Source of the DNA: Candidatus Flexifilum affinis
Lineage (GTDB): Bacteria; Chloroflexota; Anaerolineae; Aggregatilineales; Phototrophicaceae
DNA: 64,000 nucleotides
Assembly (NCBI GenBank): GCA_016713325.1
Contig: JADJPJ010000011.1
Location: 265,983 to 329,982 of the forward strand
Direction of reading: 5' to 3'
Shown: positions 17,930-26,797 of the stretch, piece after piece
Layout of the letters: the number at the start of each line of letters is the position of its first letter
How positions within the stretch are numbered: the first letter of the stretch is position 1
The notes under the pieces: model-generated
What the model was told of the DNA's origin: nothing
What the model saw: only the letters and a program-made list of their open reading frames with translations
Databases searched by the model: none
Position numbers and translations under genes: made by a program

Positions 17930-20461
17930 ATGAGCGAGACCCCTGGCCGGCAACGCCTGAACATCCGGCGCATGCTGAAGACGACACGATCCGATCGTGG
18001 GACACTGCTCGGGACGCTCTCCAGAGTGTCCGGGGTCATCGTCGCGGCGGTGATACTGGCGGGGTGTTCGCTCGGCGCGCAGCCCCCGACCAGCACTCCC
18101 ACCGAAACGGCCGCACCCACGCTCGCGCCGGCCACCGCCGAAACGGCGCCGACTGTCCTTCCGACACAGCCCCTCACGCTGCTGGCGCCCTCGGCAACCC
18201 CGCTGGCAATCCTGCCACCCACGCTTGCGCCAACGGTGGTCATCCCGGCCCAGGCGACAATCGCACCGTCATTGACGCTGGTTCCTGCGACGGCGGTCAT
18301 TCCTGCTCAGCCGACGCTAGCGCCGTCCCTGACCCTGATCTCGTCGGCAACGGTCCCCACGGTCGCGCCGACTGTACCGCTGATTACCATTCCGGCCGTG
18401 ACGGTGGTGATCATCCCGCAGCGGGTCACCCAGGTCGTGACGGCCGCGCCATTGGGTGCCACTGCCACGTTCACCCTGTCGCCGACGGATACCCCAATCC
18501 TGATTCCGACATTGACGTGGAGTCCCACGGCGACGTCGACCTTCACCGCAACGTCTGTTCCGCCGACTGCCACCTTCACGGCGACGTCGACCGATACGGC
18601 CACTGCGCTCCCGACGATGACATCGAGCTTCACGCCGACGCCGACCGATACGCCTTCACCGCTGCCGACGCTGACGTCCAGCTTCACGCCGACGCCGACC
18701 GATATGCCTTCACCGCTGCCGACACTGACGTCGAGCTTCACGCCGACGTCGACCGATACGCCTTCACCGCTGCCGACGCTGACGTCGAGCTTCACGCCGA
18801 CGTCGACCTATACCCACACGGTCCAGCCGACGTCCACTTTCACCGAGACGCCCGTGCCGCCCACCGCGACGTTGACGGAGACGCCTTTCCCGACGGCAAC
18901 CTTGACGGAGACGTTCGTTGCGCCCACGGCCACGCTGACGGAAACGCCGCTGCTGCCGACGGCAACGCCGACCGAGACTCCGGTATCGCCGACACCGACG
19001 TTTACGGAGACGCCGATCTCGACCCCGACGGACACCGAAACGACTCTGCCGCCCACACCGACGCTCACCGAGACGCCTGTGCCGCCCACGGCCACGCTGA
19101 CCGAGACCCTGGCACCGACCGCGACATGGACGGAGACGCCGGTGCTGCCGACGGCGACCTTTACCGCCACGGCCACCGATACTGAGACGGTTGTTCCGAC
19201 CGCGACGTTTACGGAAACGCTATCGCCCACGGCCATGTTCACCGAGACCCCGCTGCCGACAGCAACATTCACGGAAACGCCCGAGCCAACGGCACTACCG
19301 ACCGCGACGTTTACCGAGACGCCTCTGCCGACGGCAATACCTACAACAACGGACACGGAAACGCCCACACCAACCGCGACGTTTACGGAGACTTCGACGG
19401 CGACGCCCACGGACACGGAGACGCCGGTTCCGACAGCCACATTTACGGAAACGCCCGAGCCAACAGTCACGCCGACCCCAACCTTTACCGAAACGCCACT
19501 GCCGACGGCAACACCCACAGCCACATACACGGAGACGCCGGTTCCGACCGCCACCTTCACCGAAACGTCCACGCCCACCGCGACGTTCACGGAAACACCC
19601 GAGCCAACGGCAACGTTCACGGAGACTCCGCTTCCGACGGCAACACCCACAGCGACGTTCACGGAAACGCCGACGCCGACCGCCACGTTTACGGAGACGC
19701 CGGTTCCGACAGCCACATTCACAGAGACGCCGACGCCGACGGCAACGTTCACGGAGACTCCGCTTCCGACGTTGACACCCACAGCGACGTTCACGGAGAC
19801 TCCGCTTCCGACAGCGACGTTCACGGAAACGCCTGAGCCAACGGCAACGCCGTCTGCCACGTTTACGGAGACCCCGACGGCGACGCCCACCGACACCGAG
19901 ACGCCACTGGCTGGCTTCACGCCGACCCCGGTGGTCCTGAACGCCAGCCTCGCCGTCAGCACGCCGGTCGATGCGCTGGCCGGGCCAGGATCCTCCTTCG
20001 AAGTGGTGAGGACGCTGGAGCCGGGGACGCCGCTGATGGTGACCAGCGTTGTTCAAGGGATCGACCGCCTGTGGATTGGCGGACGGCTGCTGGATGACAC
20101 GGTCGTGTGGCTGGATTCGGCCTTTGTCGCCATTCAGGGGGATATGACGCTGCTGCCCGTCGTGACGGACGCCGATGCGCCGATCCTGCTCGATGTGCAG
20201 CGGGTTGGCACGTGCGCCGGCTACAACTGGCAGTTCACCTGGCTGGACGCCAACGAAAACGTGAACCGGCTCGATCTTTCCAGCGCGCCGAGCGTACTGT
20301 CGATTTATGCGATCTGGACGCCGGAGCCGGGCGAGACGACCTTCATCGGCCCGCAGATGTTCACCTGCGCGGCCGGGACGACCTGCCTGGATTACGTGCG
20401 GGCCGTGGATGAGATGGGGTTGGCTTCAGGCTGGGTCGAGTCGAGCATGGTGTGTAACTGA
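17930..20461 (+). CDS. Lipoprotein with very long Thr/Pro/Glu repeat stalk and C-terminal SH3-like domain
   Basis: The protein is 843 aa. Residues 30-46 form a lipoprotein signal ending VILAGC, with Cys46 as the lipidation site. From about residue 50 to 660 the protein is almost only Thr, Pro, Ala, Glu and Ser. It includes four copies of an 18-residue unit ([18 protein letters not shown] type) and dozens of TFTETPxPTA units, a probable extended and perhaps O-glycosylated cell-wall-spanning stalk. The C-terminus (about 660-843) starts with an SH3-like segment ([20 protein letters not shown], then [19 protein letters not shown]) followed by a small Cys-containing beta domain ([27 protein letters not shown]). 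The likely job is to display that head far from the membrane. The repeat DNA makes length variation likely. Confidence 0.8.
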   Translation: MSETPGRQRLNIRRMLKTTRSDRGTLLGTLSRVSGVIVAAVILAGCSLGAQPPTSTPTETAAPTLAPATAETAPTVLPTQPLTLLAPSATPLAILPPTLAPTVVIPAQATIAPSLTLVPATAVIPAQPTLAPSLTLISSATVPTVAPTVPLITIPAVTVVIIPQRVTQVVTAAPLGATATFTLSPTDTPILIPTLTWSPTATSTFTATSVPPTATFTATSTDTATALPTMTSSFTPTPTDTPSPLPTLTSSFTPTPTDMPSPLPTLTSSFTPTSTDTPSPLPTLTSSFTPTSTYTHTVQPTSTFTETPVPPTATLTETPFPTATLTETFVAPTATLTETPLLPTATPTETPVSPTPTFTETPISTPTDTETTLPPTPTLTETPVPPTATLTETLAPTATWTETPVLPTATFTATATDTETVVPTATFTETLSPTAMFTETPLPTATFTETPEPTALPTATFTETPLPTAIPTTTDTETPTPTATFTETSTATPTDTETPVPTATFTETPEPTVTPTPTFTETPLPTATPTATYTETPVPTATFTETSTPTATFTETPEPTATFTETPLPTATPTATFTETPTPTATFTETPVPTATFTETPTPTATFTETPLPTLTPTATFTETPLPTATFTETPEPTATPSATFTETPTATPTDTETPLAGFTPTPVVLNASLAVSTPVDALAGPGSSFEVVRTLEPGTPLMVTSVVQGIDRLWIGGRLLDDTVVWLDSAFVAIQGDMTLLPVVTDADAPILLDVQRVGTCAGYNWQFTWLDANENVNRLDLSSAPSVLSIYAIWTPEPGETTFIGPQMFTCAAGTTCLDYVRAVDEMGLASGWVESSMVCN
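18614..18829 (+). repeat. Four 54-bp tandem repeats inside the stalk gene
   Basis: Four in-frame copies of 54 bp (18614, 18668, 18722, 18776) encode an 18-residue unit; the shared word agcttcacgccgacg starts at 18626, 18680, 18734 and 18788. The copies are nearly identical, the last diverging at its end, which suggests recent unequal exchange. Confidence 0.9.
18830..19914 (+). repeat. Degenerate short tandem repeats coding TFTETPxPTA units
   Basis: About 1.1 kb of 24-30-bp degenerate units built on gcgacgttcacggagacg-like words. All stay in frame with the lipoprotein gene. The opposite strand is also open here because of the repeat composition, but it is not a gene. Confidence 0.9.
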
Positions 20462-20490
20462 GGAATAAATGCTTTACCTCACCCCTCAGT

Positions 20491-20515
20491 CCCCTCTCCA
20501 TTGCATGGAGAGGGG
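20491..20515. terminator. Hairpin between convergent genes
   Basis: A perfect 10-bp inverted repeat (cccctctcca / tggagagggg) with a 5-nt loop lies between the stalk lipoprotein stop (20461) and the pheT stop (20566). It is symmetric and could serve both strands. Confidence 0.6.
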
Positions 20516-20565
20516 AAGCTAAGCGAAGCGCAGCAGGGGCGAGGACAGAAAACCAGCGATGAGAG

Positions 20566-23148
20566 TTACGCTCGCAGTTTGGCGTCGAGTTCCCGCTCGC
20601 AGACCCGGACGATCTTGGCGTGCACCGGTGCGACATCCTTGTCGGTGAGCGTGCGCTCGTCGTCCTGATAGGTGAGAGCGAAGGCCAGCGACTTGTGCCC
20701 GGCGGGGATCGGGTCGCCGGTGTAGACGTCGAACAGCCGCACATCCTTAAGCATCTTGCCGCCGCCCTTGCGAATGGCCGCCTCTACCTGCGCCGCTGTG
20801 GTCGTGTCGTTGACCACCAGAGCGATATCCTGAAGCACCGGCGGAGTCGTCGGCAGCGGCTGGACCGGGAACTGCGCATTGCTGGCGTCCAGCAGCGCTT
20901 CCAGATCGAATTCCCCGACCAGCACCGGCGCGCCGGTCAGCTCGAAACGCTCCGCCACCTGCGGGTGCAGCTCGCCGAACGCGCCGAGTGTCATCCCGTC
21001 CAACTGCACACTTGCCGACCGACCGGGATGCAGTGTGCTGTGACCCGACGGGCTGTAGGACGCGCCGGCAATGTGCAGCCCATGCAGCAGTCCCTCCACC
21101 ACGCCCTTGAGATCGTAGAAGTCCATGGCCGGCGGCTGAGCCGTGCCCTCCTGCCAGGCTGTCTTGGCGCGCGCGCCGGTCAGCAGGATGGCCAGGCGGC
21201 GCGGCTCGTCGGGCAGCAATTCACCCTTGACGGGCAGGTAGATGGCGCCAATCTCGAACACTGCCTGCCGCGTCTGGTAGCGGGCATTGGACTGCGCCGC
21301 CTCCAGCAGATTGGCCAGCAGCGTGTGACGCAGCACCGCCTTGTCGGTGGTGATCGGGTTGGCCAGCGCCACATAGGGCACCGCCGGCAGCGACGACTCC
21401 TCGCCGGGCGGAACCAGCGTCGCCTCACGTTCGGGCGTGGTCAGCCGGTAGCTGATGTTTTCGCGTAGTCCAAGGGCCACCAGCAGATCGCGCGCTGCCT
21501 CTTCCAGTTCGAGCGAGAGGTTGGGGCGCTGCGGCGGCATGGCGTCGGCGATCATCGTCGTCGGCAGGTTGTCGTAGCCGTAAATGCGGCCGATCTCCTC
21601 GATCAGATCCGCCTGTCCAATGACAGGATCGCTGGAAATGTCCATACGGGTATCCGGCACCGTGACATGCAGCGTCTTATCCTCGACGGCCACCGCGAAG
21701 CCGGCCCGCTGGAGCATTTCGGTGGCCTGCCCGGCGTCCAGCGCGATGCCGAGGATGCGCTCGATCTCGTCGGCGTACAAATCGACGGCTACCGTCTGCG
21801 GCGGCAGGGGATACTCATCGATGACGCCTTGCGCCACCTGACCGCCGCCAGTCTGGCGCATCAGTTCAATGCCGCGCTTGACGCCCAGGATCGCTCGCGA
21901 CGGATGCACGCCCCGGCTGAAGCGGTAGCCGGCGTCGGTGTGGACCTTCTGCGACGACATGGACCGCCGGATGTTGATGAAGTTCCAGGACGCGGCTTCG
22001 AGCAGGACGTTGCTGGTGTCATCGCCGATCTCGGTCTCCGCGCCGCCAATGATGCCGCCAATGGAGAGCGCGCCGGCGGTGTCGCACACCAGGATGTTAT
22101 GCGGGTCGAGGGTGCGCTTGACCTCGTCCAGCGTCTCCAGCGTTTCGCCGGGTTCCGGCAGGCGGGTGATGATGGTCGGCGACTTCCCGCCGGCGCGCGC
22201 CACCAGCTTGTCATAGTCGAAGGCGTGCAGCGGCTGCCCGAGTTCGAAGTTGACATAGTTGGTGACGTCGACAATGTTGTTGATCGGGCGCTGACCGGAC
22301 AGGCGCAGGCGGCGCTGCATCCATTCCGGCGACGGCTTGATCTGGCAGCCGCGCAGCAGGGTGAGGGTGAAGCGCGGGTTCAGCTCCGGCTCGCGGATGT
22401 CGATCTGCACGGTTCCGGCGATCGGCGCACCCTCCATGACCACCTGGGACGATGGCTCGCGCAGGGACTTGTCGAGCAGGGCCGCCGCCTCGCGCGCCAC
22501 ACCGAAGACGCTGATGGCCCGCGCCAGGTTGGGCGTGAATTCGATCTCCAGTACGACATCGCCCAGGACATCCTGGAGCGGTGTGCCGGGCGCGAAACCC
22601 GGGTCATCGTGCATCAGGATGACGCCCGCGTGCTCTTCGCTCAGGCCGAGTTCGTATTCCGAGCAGACCATGCACCGGTTGGGGATGCCGCGCAGCGCTT
22701 TCTCCTTGAGGACCATGCGCTGGCGCGTTTCGCTGTGCCCATCCCAGACTTCCGATCCCTCGCGGGCGAAGCCGGTCCACAGCGGCGCGGGCAGCTCCCC
22801 CTTGCCCTTGTACTCGTAGAGATTGGGCGCGCCGGTGACGGTGGCTTCCAGTTCGCCGACGCCGTGATCGACCATGGCGATCACCAGACGGTCGGCGTTG
22901 GGGTGCGGCTTGACCTCACGGATGGCGCCCAGGACGATCTTGCTGCGATCCCAGACCAGATGGTCGCTGGCCGGGTAGCGGATGTCCTGCTGGTAGGTCT
23001 CGCGAATCACTGCCGGCGGGGTTTGCGGCACGCCAAAATAGTGCAGCTTGGCGACTTCCAGTCCGGCCAAGGTCAGTTTTTCGGCCAGCAGTTCTGCCGG
23101 GATGTCGATGTCGACATAATCTTTCAACCACGAAACGGGTACGAGCAT
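20566..23148 (-). CDS. pheT: Phenylalanine--tRNA ligase beta subunit
   Basis: The protein is 860 aa from the ATG at 23146-23148, giving the canonical opening MLVPVSWLKDYVDIDIP; the frame is open further upstream, but that part has no PheT character. A tRNA-binding (EMAPII-like) domain is at about 40-155, followed by the B3/B4 editing domain (about 210-400), then B5 (about 410-480, from AVDLYADEIERILG). The core catalytic-like domain (ISYRLTTPERE) comes next, and the C-terminal FDX-ACB anticodon-binding domain begins at PPVLQDIALVV. It forms the alpha2-beta2 PheRS with PheS and edits misacylated Tyr-tRNAPhe. Unusually, pheS and pheT are separated here by an ASKHA-fold gene whose stop is 7 nt before this start, so all three are likely one operon under the T-box at 25331-25655. 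Confidence 0.97.
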   Translation of the reverse strand: MLVPVSWLKDYVDIDIPAELLAEKLTLAGLEVAKLHYFGVPQTPPAVIRETYQQDIRYPASDHLVWDRSKIVLGAIREVKPHPNADRLVIAMVDHGVGELEATVTGAPNLYEYKGKGELPAPLWTGFAREGSEVWDGHSETRQRMVLKEKALRGIPNRCMVCSEYELGLSEEHAGVILMHDDPGFAPGTPLQDVLGDVVLEIEFTPNLARAISVFGVAREAAALLDKSLREPSSQVVMEGAPIAGTVQIDIREPELNPRFTLTLLRGCQIKPSPEWMQRRLRLSGQRPINNIVDVTNYVNFELGQPLHAFDYDKLVARAGGKSPTIITRLPEPGETLETLDEVKRTLDPHNILVCDTAGALSIGGIIGGAETEIGDDTSNVLLEAASWNFINIRRSMSSQKVHTDAGYRFSRGVHPSRAILGVKRGIELMRQTGGGQVAQGVIDEYPLPPQTVAVDLYADEIERILGIALDAGQATEMLQRAGFAVAVEDKTLHVTVPDTRMDISSDPVIGQADLIEEIGRIYGYDNLPTTMIADAMPPQRPNLSLELEEAARDLLVALGLRENISYRLTTPEREATLVPPGEESSLPAVPYVALANPITTDKAVLRHTLLANLLEAAQSNARYQTRQAVFEIGAIYLPVKGELLPDEPRRLAILLTGARAKTAWQEGTAQPPAMDFYDLKGVVEGLLHGLHIAGASYSPSGHSTLHPGRSASVQLDGMTLGAFGELHPQVAERFELTGAPVLVGEFDLEALLDASNAQFPVQPLPTTPPVLQDIALVVNDTTTAAQVEAAIRKGGGKMLKDVRLFDVYTGDPIPAGHKSLAFALTYQDDERTLTDKDVAPVHAKIVRVCERELDAKLRA

Positions 23149-23155
23149 ATTGGTT

Positions 23156-24265
23156 TTACTCCAGACGGATGTGCAGCTTGCAGAGATGCTGGTCCGATGC
23201 CGGCGGAAACCCGATGCCGAGCGCCGTGCCCAAGGTGATGACGGCCGTCCGCGGTGAGCCGGCGTAGGTGGCCGCGGCGGCGGTGCCGTCATGAAACAGT
23301 TGAATGTGAATCGGCCTGTCCAGACGCCGGCTGACGGCATCGGACAGTGCCTCTTGCAGATTGTCGGTGACCAACCGCAGCGCGGAATACTGCCCGCGCT
23401 GGTAGTCCTGCGGGTGACCGTCGGTCAGGTAAACCGCGATGCTGACCAGGACGGTCGAGTCGACGCCTTGCGCTTCTTCGAGCGACCCGACGATGCAGTT
23501 GATAATGTGCTCCAGCGTGGCGGCTCCAATCGCTTTCTCGTCCCCCGGCGTGCCGTTCGCTTCCAAATGTGTCGGAGGCGTCGCCGGAAGCATCGCCAGG
23601 TGATGCATCCCGACCAGCGCGCGGCCACTGTAGACGGCAATGGCCCGTTTCACTCGGGTGCTGCCGAAGTCCATGATCAGCGCGCTGCCGTAATCGATCC
23701 TGGCCTGTCGCGCCGTGCCGACCAGCGGCAGGGTCGCGCCGTAGGGCGACAGCCGCAGATTGAACGGCCCGATGTCCGACCGGTAGAGCAGCTCCACCGC
23801 GTAGCCGTAAAGCATCTGCCCGAGTTGGCCGCTGGCCAGACCGCCGCCAAGCCACACCTGGTCAATGCTGGCCCAGTGCGCCCAGGTGTCGCCGTCCATC
23901 TCCGGCCGCGCTTCTCGATTGGCGGCGTCGCCGCGCTTGAGCGTGAGCAGGATGAAGGCCATCCGGTGCCCGAGCCGGCGGGCGAGGTCGGCGGCCTCGG
24001 CCTGCACGTCCTCGTCGTCGCTGATCAGACAGTCGCCGAGCAGCACCGTCCAGTGGGCAGACCGCTCTTCGAGGGCCAGCTTGAGCGGATCACGATATTG
24101 ACCGACCAGATCCATGACCGCTTCGGTCGAAACCAGTTCGTAGGCGATCTTGCCCCTGACATCCTCGGGCAGTATGATGCCGCGGCGCTCGATGCCCGGC
24201 AGATCCATAATCCGCAGGCGGTTCATTGAGATATGTGGCGTCAGGTGCTGTGGATCAAACGGCAC
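23156..24265 (-). CDS. ASKHA-fold (actin/hexokinase-like) protein of unknown function between pheS and pheT
   Basis: The protein is 369 aa from a GTG at 24263-24265, 13 nt after the pheS stop. An ATG at 24226 is an alternative start but has no SD site. The motif ALIMDFGSTRVKRAIAVY is a phosphate-1 loop (DxGSTxxK), and HDGTAAAATYAG plus AVITLGTALGIGFPP resemble the phosphate-2 and adenosine loops of sugar kinases and other ASKHA ATPases. The N-terminal about 150 residues are helical and less familiar (DVRGKIAYELVSTEAV). No ROK zinc motif (CxCGxxGC) or conventional kinase signature is present, so the substrate is unknown. Its position within the PheRS operon and under T-box control suggests a link to Phe supply or tRNAPhe charging, or just a shared housekeeping promoter. 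I do not recognise a named family. Confidence 0.7.
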   Translation of the reverse strand: MPFDPQHLTPHISMNRLRIMDLPGIERRGIILPEDVRGKIAYELVSTEAVMDLVGQYRDPLKLALEERSAHWTVLLGDCLISDDEDVQAEAADLARRLGHRMAFILLTLKRGDAANREARPEMDGDTWAHWASIDQVWLGGGLASGQLGQMLYGYAVELLYRSDIGPFNLRLSPYGATLPLVGTARQARIDYGSALIMDFGSTRVKRAIAVYSGRALVGMHHLAMLPATPPTHLEANGTPGDEKAIGAATLEHIINCIVGSLEEAQGVDSTVLVSIAVYLTDGHPQDYQRGQYSALRLVTDNLQEALSDAVSRRLDRPIHIQLFHDGTAAAATYAGSPRTAVITLGTALGIGFPPASDQHLCKLHIRLE

Positions 24266-24277
24266 AACAGGCCCCGA

Positions 24278-25312
24278 TCAGAACTGTTCCAGGAAGCGCA
24301 GGTCGTTCGACCAGAAGTAGCGAATGTCGTTGATGTCGTGCAGCAGCATGGTCACGCGTTCCGGCCCCATGCCAAAGGCGAAACCGCTCCATTCGGCCGG
24401 ATCATAGCCGCCGTTGCGCAGCACCGTCGGGTGCACCATGCCCGCTCCGGAAATCTCCAGCCAGCCGGCGTACTTGCATACGCGGCAGCCCTTGCCGCCG
24501 CACAGGAAACATTCGACGTCGACCTCGATGCTCGGCTCCGTGAACGGGAAGTAGCTGGCGCGGAAACGCACCTGCGCCTTGTCGCCATACATGCGGCGCG
24601 CGAACTCGGCAATCGTGCCCTTCAGATCGGTCATGCGGATGCCGCGCCCGACGGCCAGCCCCTCGACCTGATGAAACTGGATCTCACTGCGGGTGGTGAT
24701 CTGCTCGAAGCGGTAGCACATGCCCGGCAGGATGATGCGGATCGGTTCGGTGCCGTTCTTGCCCAGTTCGCGCATGGCGCGAATCTGCCCCGGCGAGGTG
24801 TGCGTGCGCAGGATGACGTTCGGCGTGGTGGTGTAGAACGTGTCCTGCATGTCGCGCGCCGGGTGGTGCGGCGGCATGTTCAGCAGGGTGAAGTTGGTGT
24901 CGTCGTCCTCGACCTCGCGGCTGCGATAGACCTGGAAACCCATCTCTGCCCAGATCTCGCGGTAGCGCCGCAGCGTCTGCGTCGAAGGATGCAGCCCACC
25001 CAGCGAGACGGGACGACCCGGCAGGGTCACGTCGATCTGCCCCGATTCCAGGTCGCGCGCCAACTGCTGCGCCTTGACCAGCGCCTCCCGGGCCTCGAAG
25101 GCCTCGGTGAGCACCGTCTTGATTTCGTTGGCCCGCTTGCCGAACGCCGCGCGCTGATCCGAAGGCAGTGATCCGACACCGCGCATCATCTTGGTGACGG
25201 CGCCGTTCTTACCGAGGGTCTGCAACTCCCATTCGCGCAGCGCGTCCGCGGAGGTGATCGCTTCAAGCTGCGCCGATGCCGCCGTGTAAAGTGCCTCAAG
25301 CTGTTCCAGCAT
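24278..25312 (-). CDS. pheS: Phenylalanine--tRNA ligase alpha subunit
   Basis: The protein is 344 aa from the ATG at 25310-25312, with AAGGAG 7 nt upstream; an in-frame TTG further up is within the terminator tail and is rejected. The N-terminal coiled-coil arm (about 1-95) is followed by the class II catalytic core. Motif 2-like MCYRFEQITTRSEIQFHQVEG and motif 3 FAFGMGPERVTMLLHDINDIR are clear, as is the substrate segment HTSPGQIRAM. CFLCGGKGCRVCKYAGWLE carries two Cys pairs, a zinc-knuckle-like insertion common to many PheS. It charges tRNAPhe with PheT. The upstream leader is a T-box, so the operon should be induced when tRNAPhe is uncharged. Confidence 0.97.
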   Translation of the reverse strand: MLEQLEALYTAASAQLEAITSADALREWELQTLGKNGAVTKMMRGVGSLPSDQRAAFGKRANEIKTVLTEAFEAREALVKAQQLARDLESGQIDVTLPGRPVSLGGLHPSTQTLRRYREIWAEMGFQVYRSREVEDDDTNFTLLNMPPHHPARDMQDTFYTTTPNVILRTHTSPGQIRAMRELGKNGTEPIRIILPGMCYRFEQITTRSEIQFHQVEGLAVGRGIRMTDLKGTIAEFARRMYGDKAQVRFRASYFPFTEPSIEVDVECFLCGGKGCRVCKYAGWLEISGAGMVHPTVLRNGGYDPAEWSGFAFGMGPERVTMLLHDINDIRYFWSNDLRFLEQF

Positions 25313-25330
25313 ATCCGCTCCTTCCCACAA

Positions 25331-25382
25331 AAAACAAAAACGCCTTCGTCCCGGTTGCTCATTCGCAAGGGACGAAAGCGTT
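25331..25382 (-). terminator. T-box-controlled intrinsic terminator
   Basis: Arms at 25369-25382 and 25339-25352 form a 14-bp stem with one mismatch (AACGCTTTCGTCCC / GGGACGAAGGCGTT), followed on the minus strand by a U-rich run (TTTTTGTTTT). It sits 19 nt before the pheS start and overlaps nothing else. Confidence 0.93.
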
Positions 25383-25655
25383 CAGCTTCCGCGGTACCAC
25401 CCTCATTGGCAGAGATGCTCTGCCCACTCATTGGTCCTGTGACGCCAGGAAAGCGGACGGACTACGCAGGGCCGCCGATCCTGAAATCGTCGATCCCTTC
25501 ACCCGCCAGCGGTGAGGCTGCCTGGATTGCCGCGCCTCTTCCGGCGAGGGAATTTCCGCCTGTCGTCCTGCCGCGCTTTCAGTCTCTGGCGCCGGCTCCC
25601 TGGGAGAACGGTGGTCTGCGTACTTGTCTCGCCTATCGCTGTTCGTTACTGCTTG
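25331..25655 (-). promoter_or_regulatory. T-box riboswitch (tRNAPhe-responsive leader of pheS)
   Basis: On the minus strand the leader contains the conserved T-box word GGTGGTACCGCGG (plus positions 25389-25401), whose TGGT would pair with the ACCA end of uncharged tRNAPhe. The Stem I base is GGCGAG (25628-25633) with CTCGCC (25543-25548), with AGUA and GAA elements of a loop-E-like specifier loop just above it. A TTC codon (plus 25550-25552) in that loop is the proposed Phe specifier, although a C rather than the usual purine follows it. The antiterminator is followed by the terminator at 25331-25382. The call rests on motif and context; the specifier assignment is less sure. Confidence 0.92.
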
Positions 25656-25661
25656 ACTGTG

Positions 25662-25691
25662 ATTATGCCAGCTTGCGGGCAACGGAGTCAA
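25662..25691 (-). promoter_or_regulatory. Promoter of the pheS T-box operon
   Basis: On the minus strand TTGACT (25686-25691) and CATAAT (25662-25667) are 18 nt apart and place the transcript start at about 25655, just before Stem I. Confidence 0.6.
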
Positions 25692-25727
25692 GGGCGACCA
25701 TGGCTGTTATGACCCCTTCTGAACCGA

Positions 25728-26786
25728 TTACTGATGATTCAGGACTTTCGCCGCTTCGGTCGAGAATCCAAGCGTCACCGCCTCGCCGATGGCCGGCAGC
25801 CGGGCGCCGGGATTGTTGAAGGTGTCGAGATTGAGCACCTGATCGCGCAGCCGGGTGCGGATGCGCACGACCGACCCGAGAAAGTAGATGTCTTCCACCG
25901 TCGCGTTCAGTCGGTTCGAGCTATCGCCATTGGGCGTCAGTGTGATCGCCTCAGGGCGGAGGGCAAGCGAAGCTTTGCCGTTGACCCTTTCCAGCGAATT
26001 GTCCGTGACGATCTCCTGCCCGTCCAGGCGCAATCGCCGCGCTGCGCGATCGACCACTTCGGCTTCCAGCACGTTGAGCGTGCCGATGAACGAGGCGACA
26101 AAGGCCGTCTCTGGCGTGTTGTAGATCTGCTGCGGCGCACCGACCTGCTCGACCACGCCTTTGTTCATGACCACGATGCGATCGGCGATGGAGAGAGCCT
26201 CCTCCTGATCGTGTGTGACGAACACGGTGGTGATGCCAAGTTGGCGCTGGATCGAGCGGATCTCCTGGCGCAGCGAAACGCGGATCTGAGCATCCAGCGC
26301 CGAGAGGGGTTCGTCGAGCAGCAGCACCTGTGGGCGGATGGCCAGCGCGCGGGCGAGCGCGACGCGCTGCTGCTGTCCGCCGGAAAGTTGGTGCGGGTAG
26401 CGCTTGCCGAAGTCTTCCATGTGGATGAGCGACAGCATCTCTTGCGCGCGCTGAAGCTGCGTGGGTTTGTCCACGCCTGCCACTTTGAGGCCGAAGCAGA
26501 TGTTTTCGACGACGTTCATATTGGGGAACAGCGCGTACTGCTGAAAGACCATGCCCACCGTTCGCTTGTTGGCCGGAACGCGCGTGACGTCCCTGTCTTC
26601 GATCGTTACTGTGCCCGTCGTAGGCTGCTCGAAACCGGCAATTATGCGCAGGATGGTGGTCTTGCCGCATCCACTTGGCCCGAGCAGCGAGACGAACTCG
26701 CCGCGCGCGATTTCGAGCGAGAAATCCTGCACCGCGACGGCGGTGCCAAAGACTTTGTGGATGTGGGTCAGTGTCAGGAAGGCCAT
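25728..26786 (-). CDS. ABC transporter ATPase, PotA-type (spermidine/putrescine or related)
   Basis: The protein is 352 aa from the ATG at 26784-26786; the frame is open far upstream, but that is antisense-frame noise over the permease genes. Walker A GPSGCGKTT (about residues 37-45), Q-loop VFQQYALFP, signature LSGGQQQR, Walker B VLLLDEP, D-loop SALDAQIR and switch His in FVTHDQEEAL are present. A TOBE-like regulatory domain at about 240-352 (SLALRPEAITL) is typical of importer ATPases for polyamines, iron or sulfate. It is the last gene of a four-gene unit (SBP, two permeases, ATPase). SBP and permease similarity favours polyamine-type, but iron(III) or thiamine cannot be excluded. Confidence 0.92.
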   Translation of the reverse strand: MAFLTLTHIHKVFGTAVAVQDFSLEIARGEFVSLLGPSGCGKTTILRIIAGFEQPTTGTVTIEDRDVTRVPANKRTVGMVFQQYALFPNMNVVENICFGLKVAGVDKPTQLQRAQEMLSLIHMEDFGKRYPHQLSGGQQQRVALARALAIRPQVLLLDEPLSALDAQIRVSLRQEIRSIQRQLGITTVFVTHDQEEALSIADRIVVMNKGVVEQVGAPQQIYNTPETAFVASFIGTLNVLEAEVVDRAARRLRLDGQEIVTDNSLERVNGKASLALRPEAITLTPNGDSSNRLNATVEDIYFLGSVVRIRTRLRDQVLNLDTFNNPGARLPAIGEAVTLGFSTEAAKVLNHQ

Positions 26787-26797
26787 GATCTCTCGCT

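Noticed and set aside
17815..18300. N-terminal extension of the secreted protein gene at 16543
   Set aside because: It is antisense to the stalk lipoprotein gene, has no signal sequence at its start, and the ATG at 17814 has an SD site and a following signal peptide.
18614..19914. CRISPR-like array
   Set aside because: Repeats are in-frame coding units with no spacers between them.
18808..19962. Minus-strand open frame of Val/Gly/Ser repeats
   Set aside because: It is the antisense of the TFTETP repeat; repeats keep every frame open.
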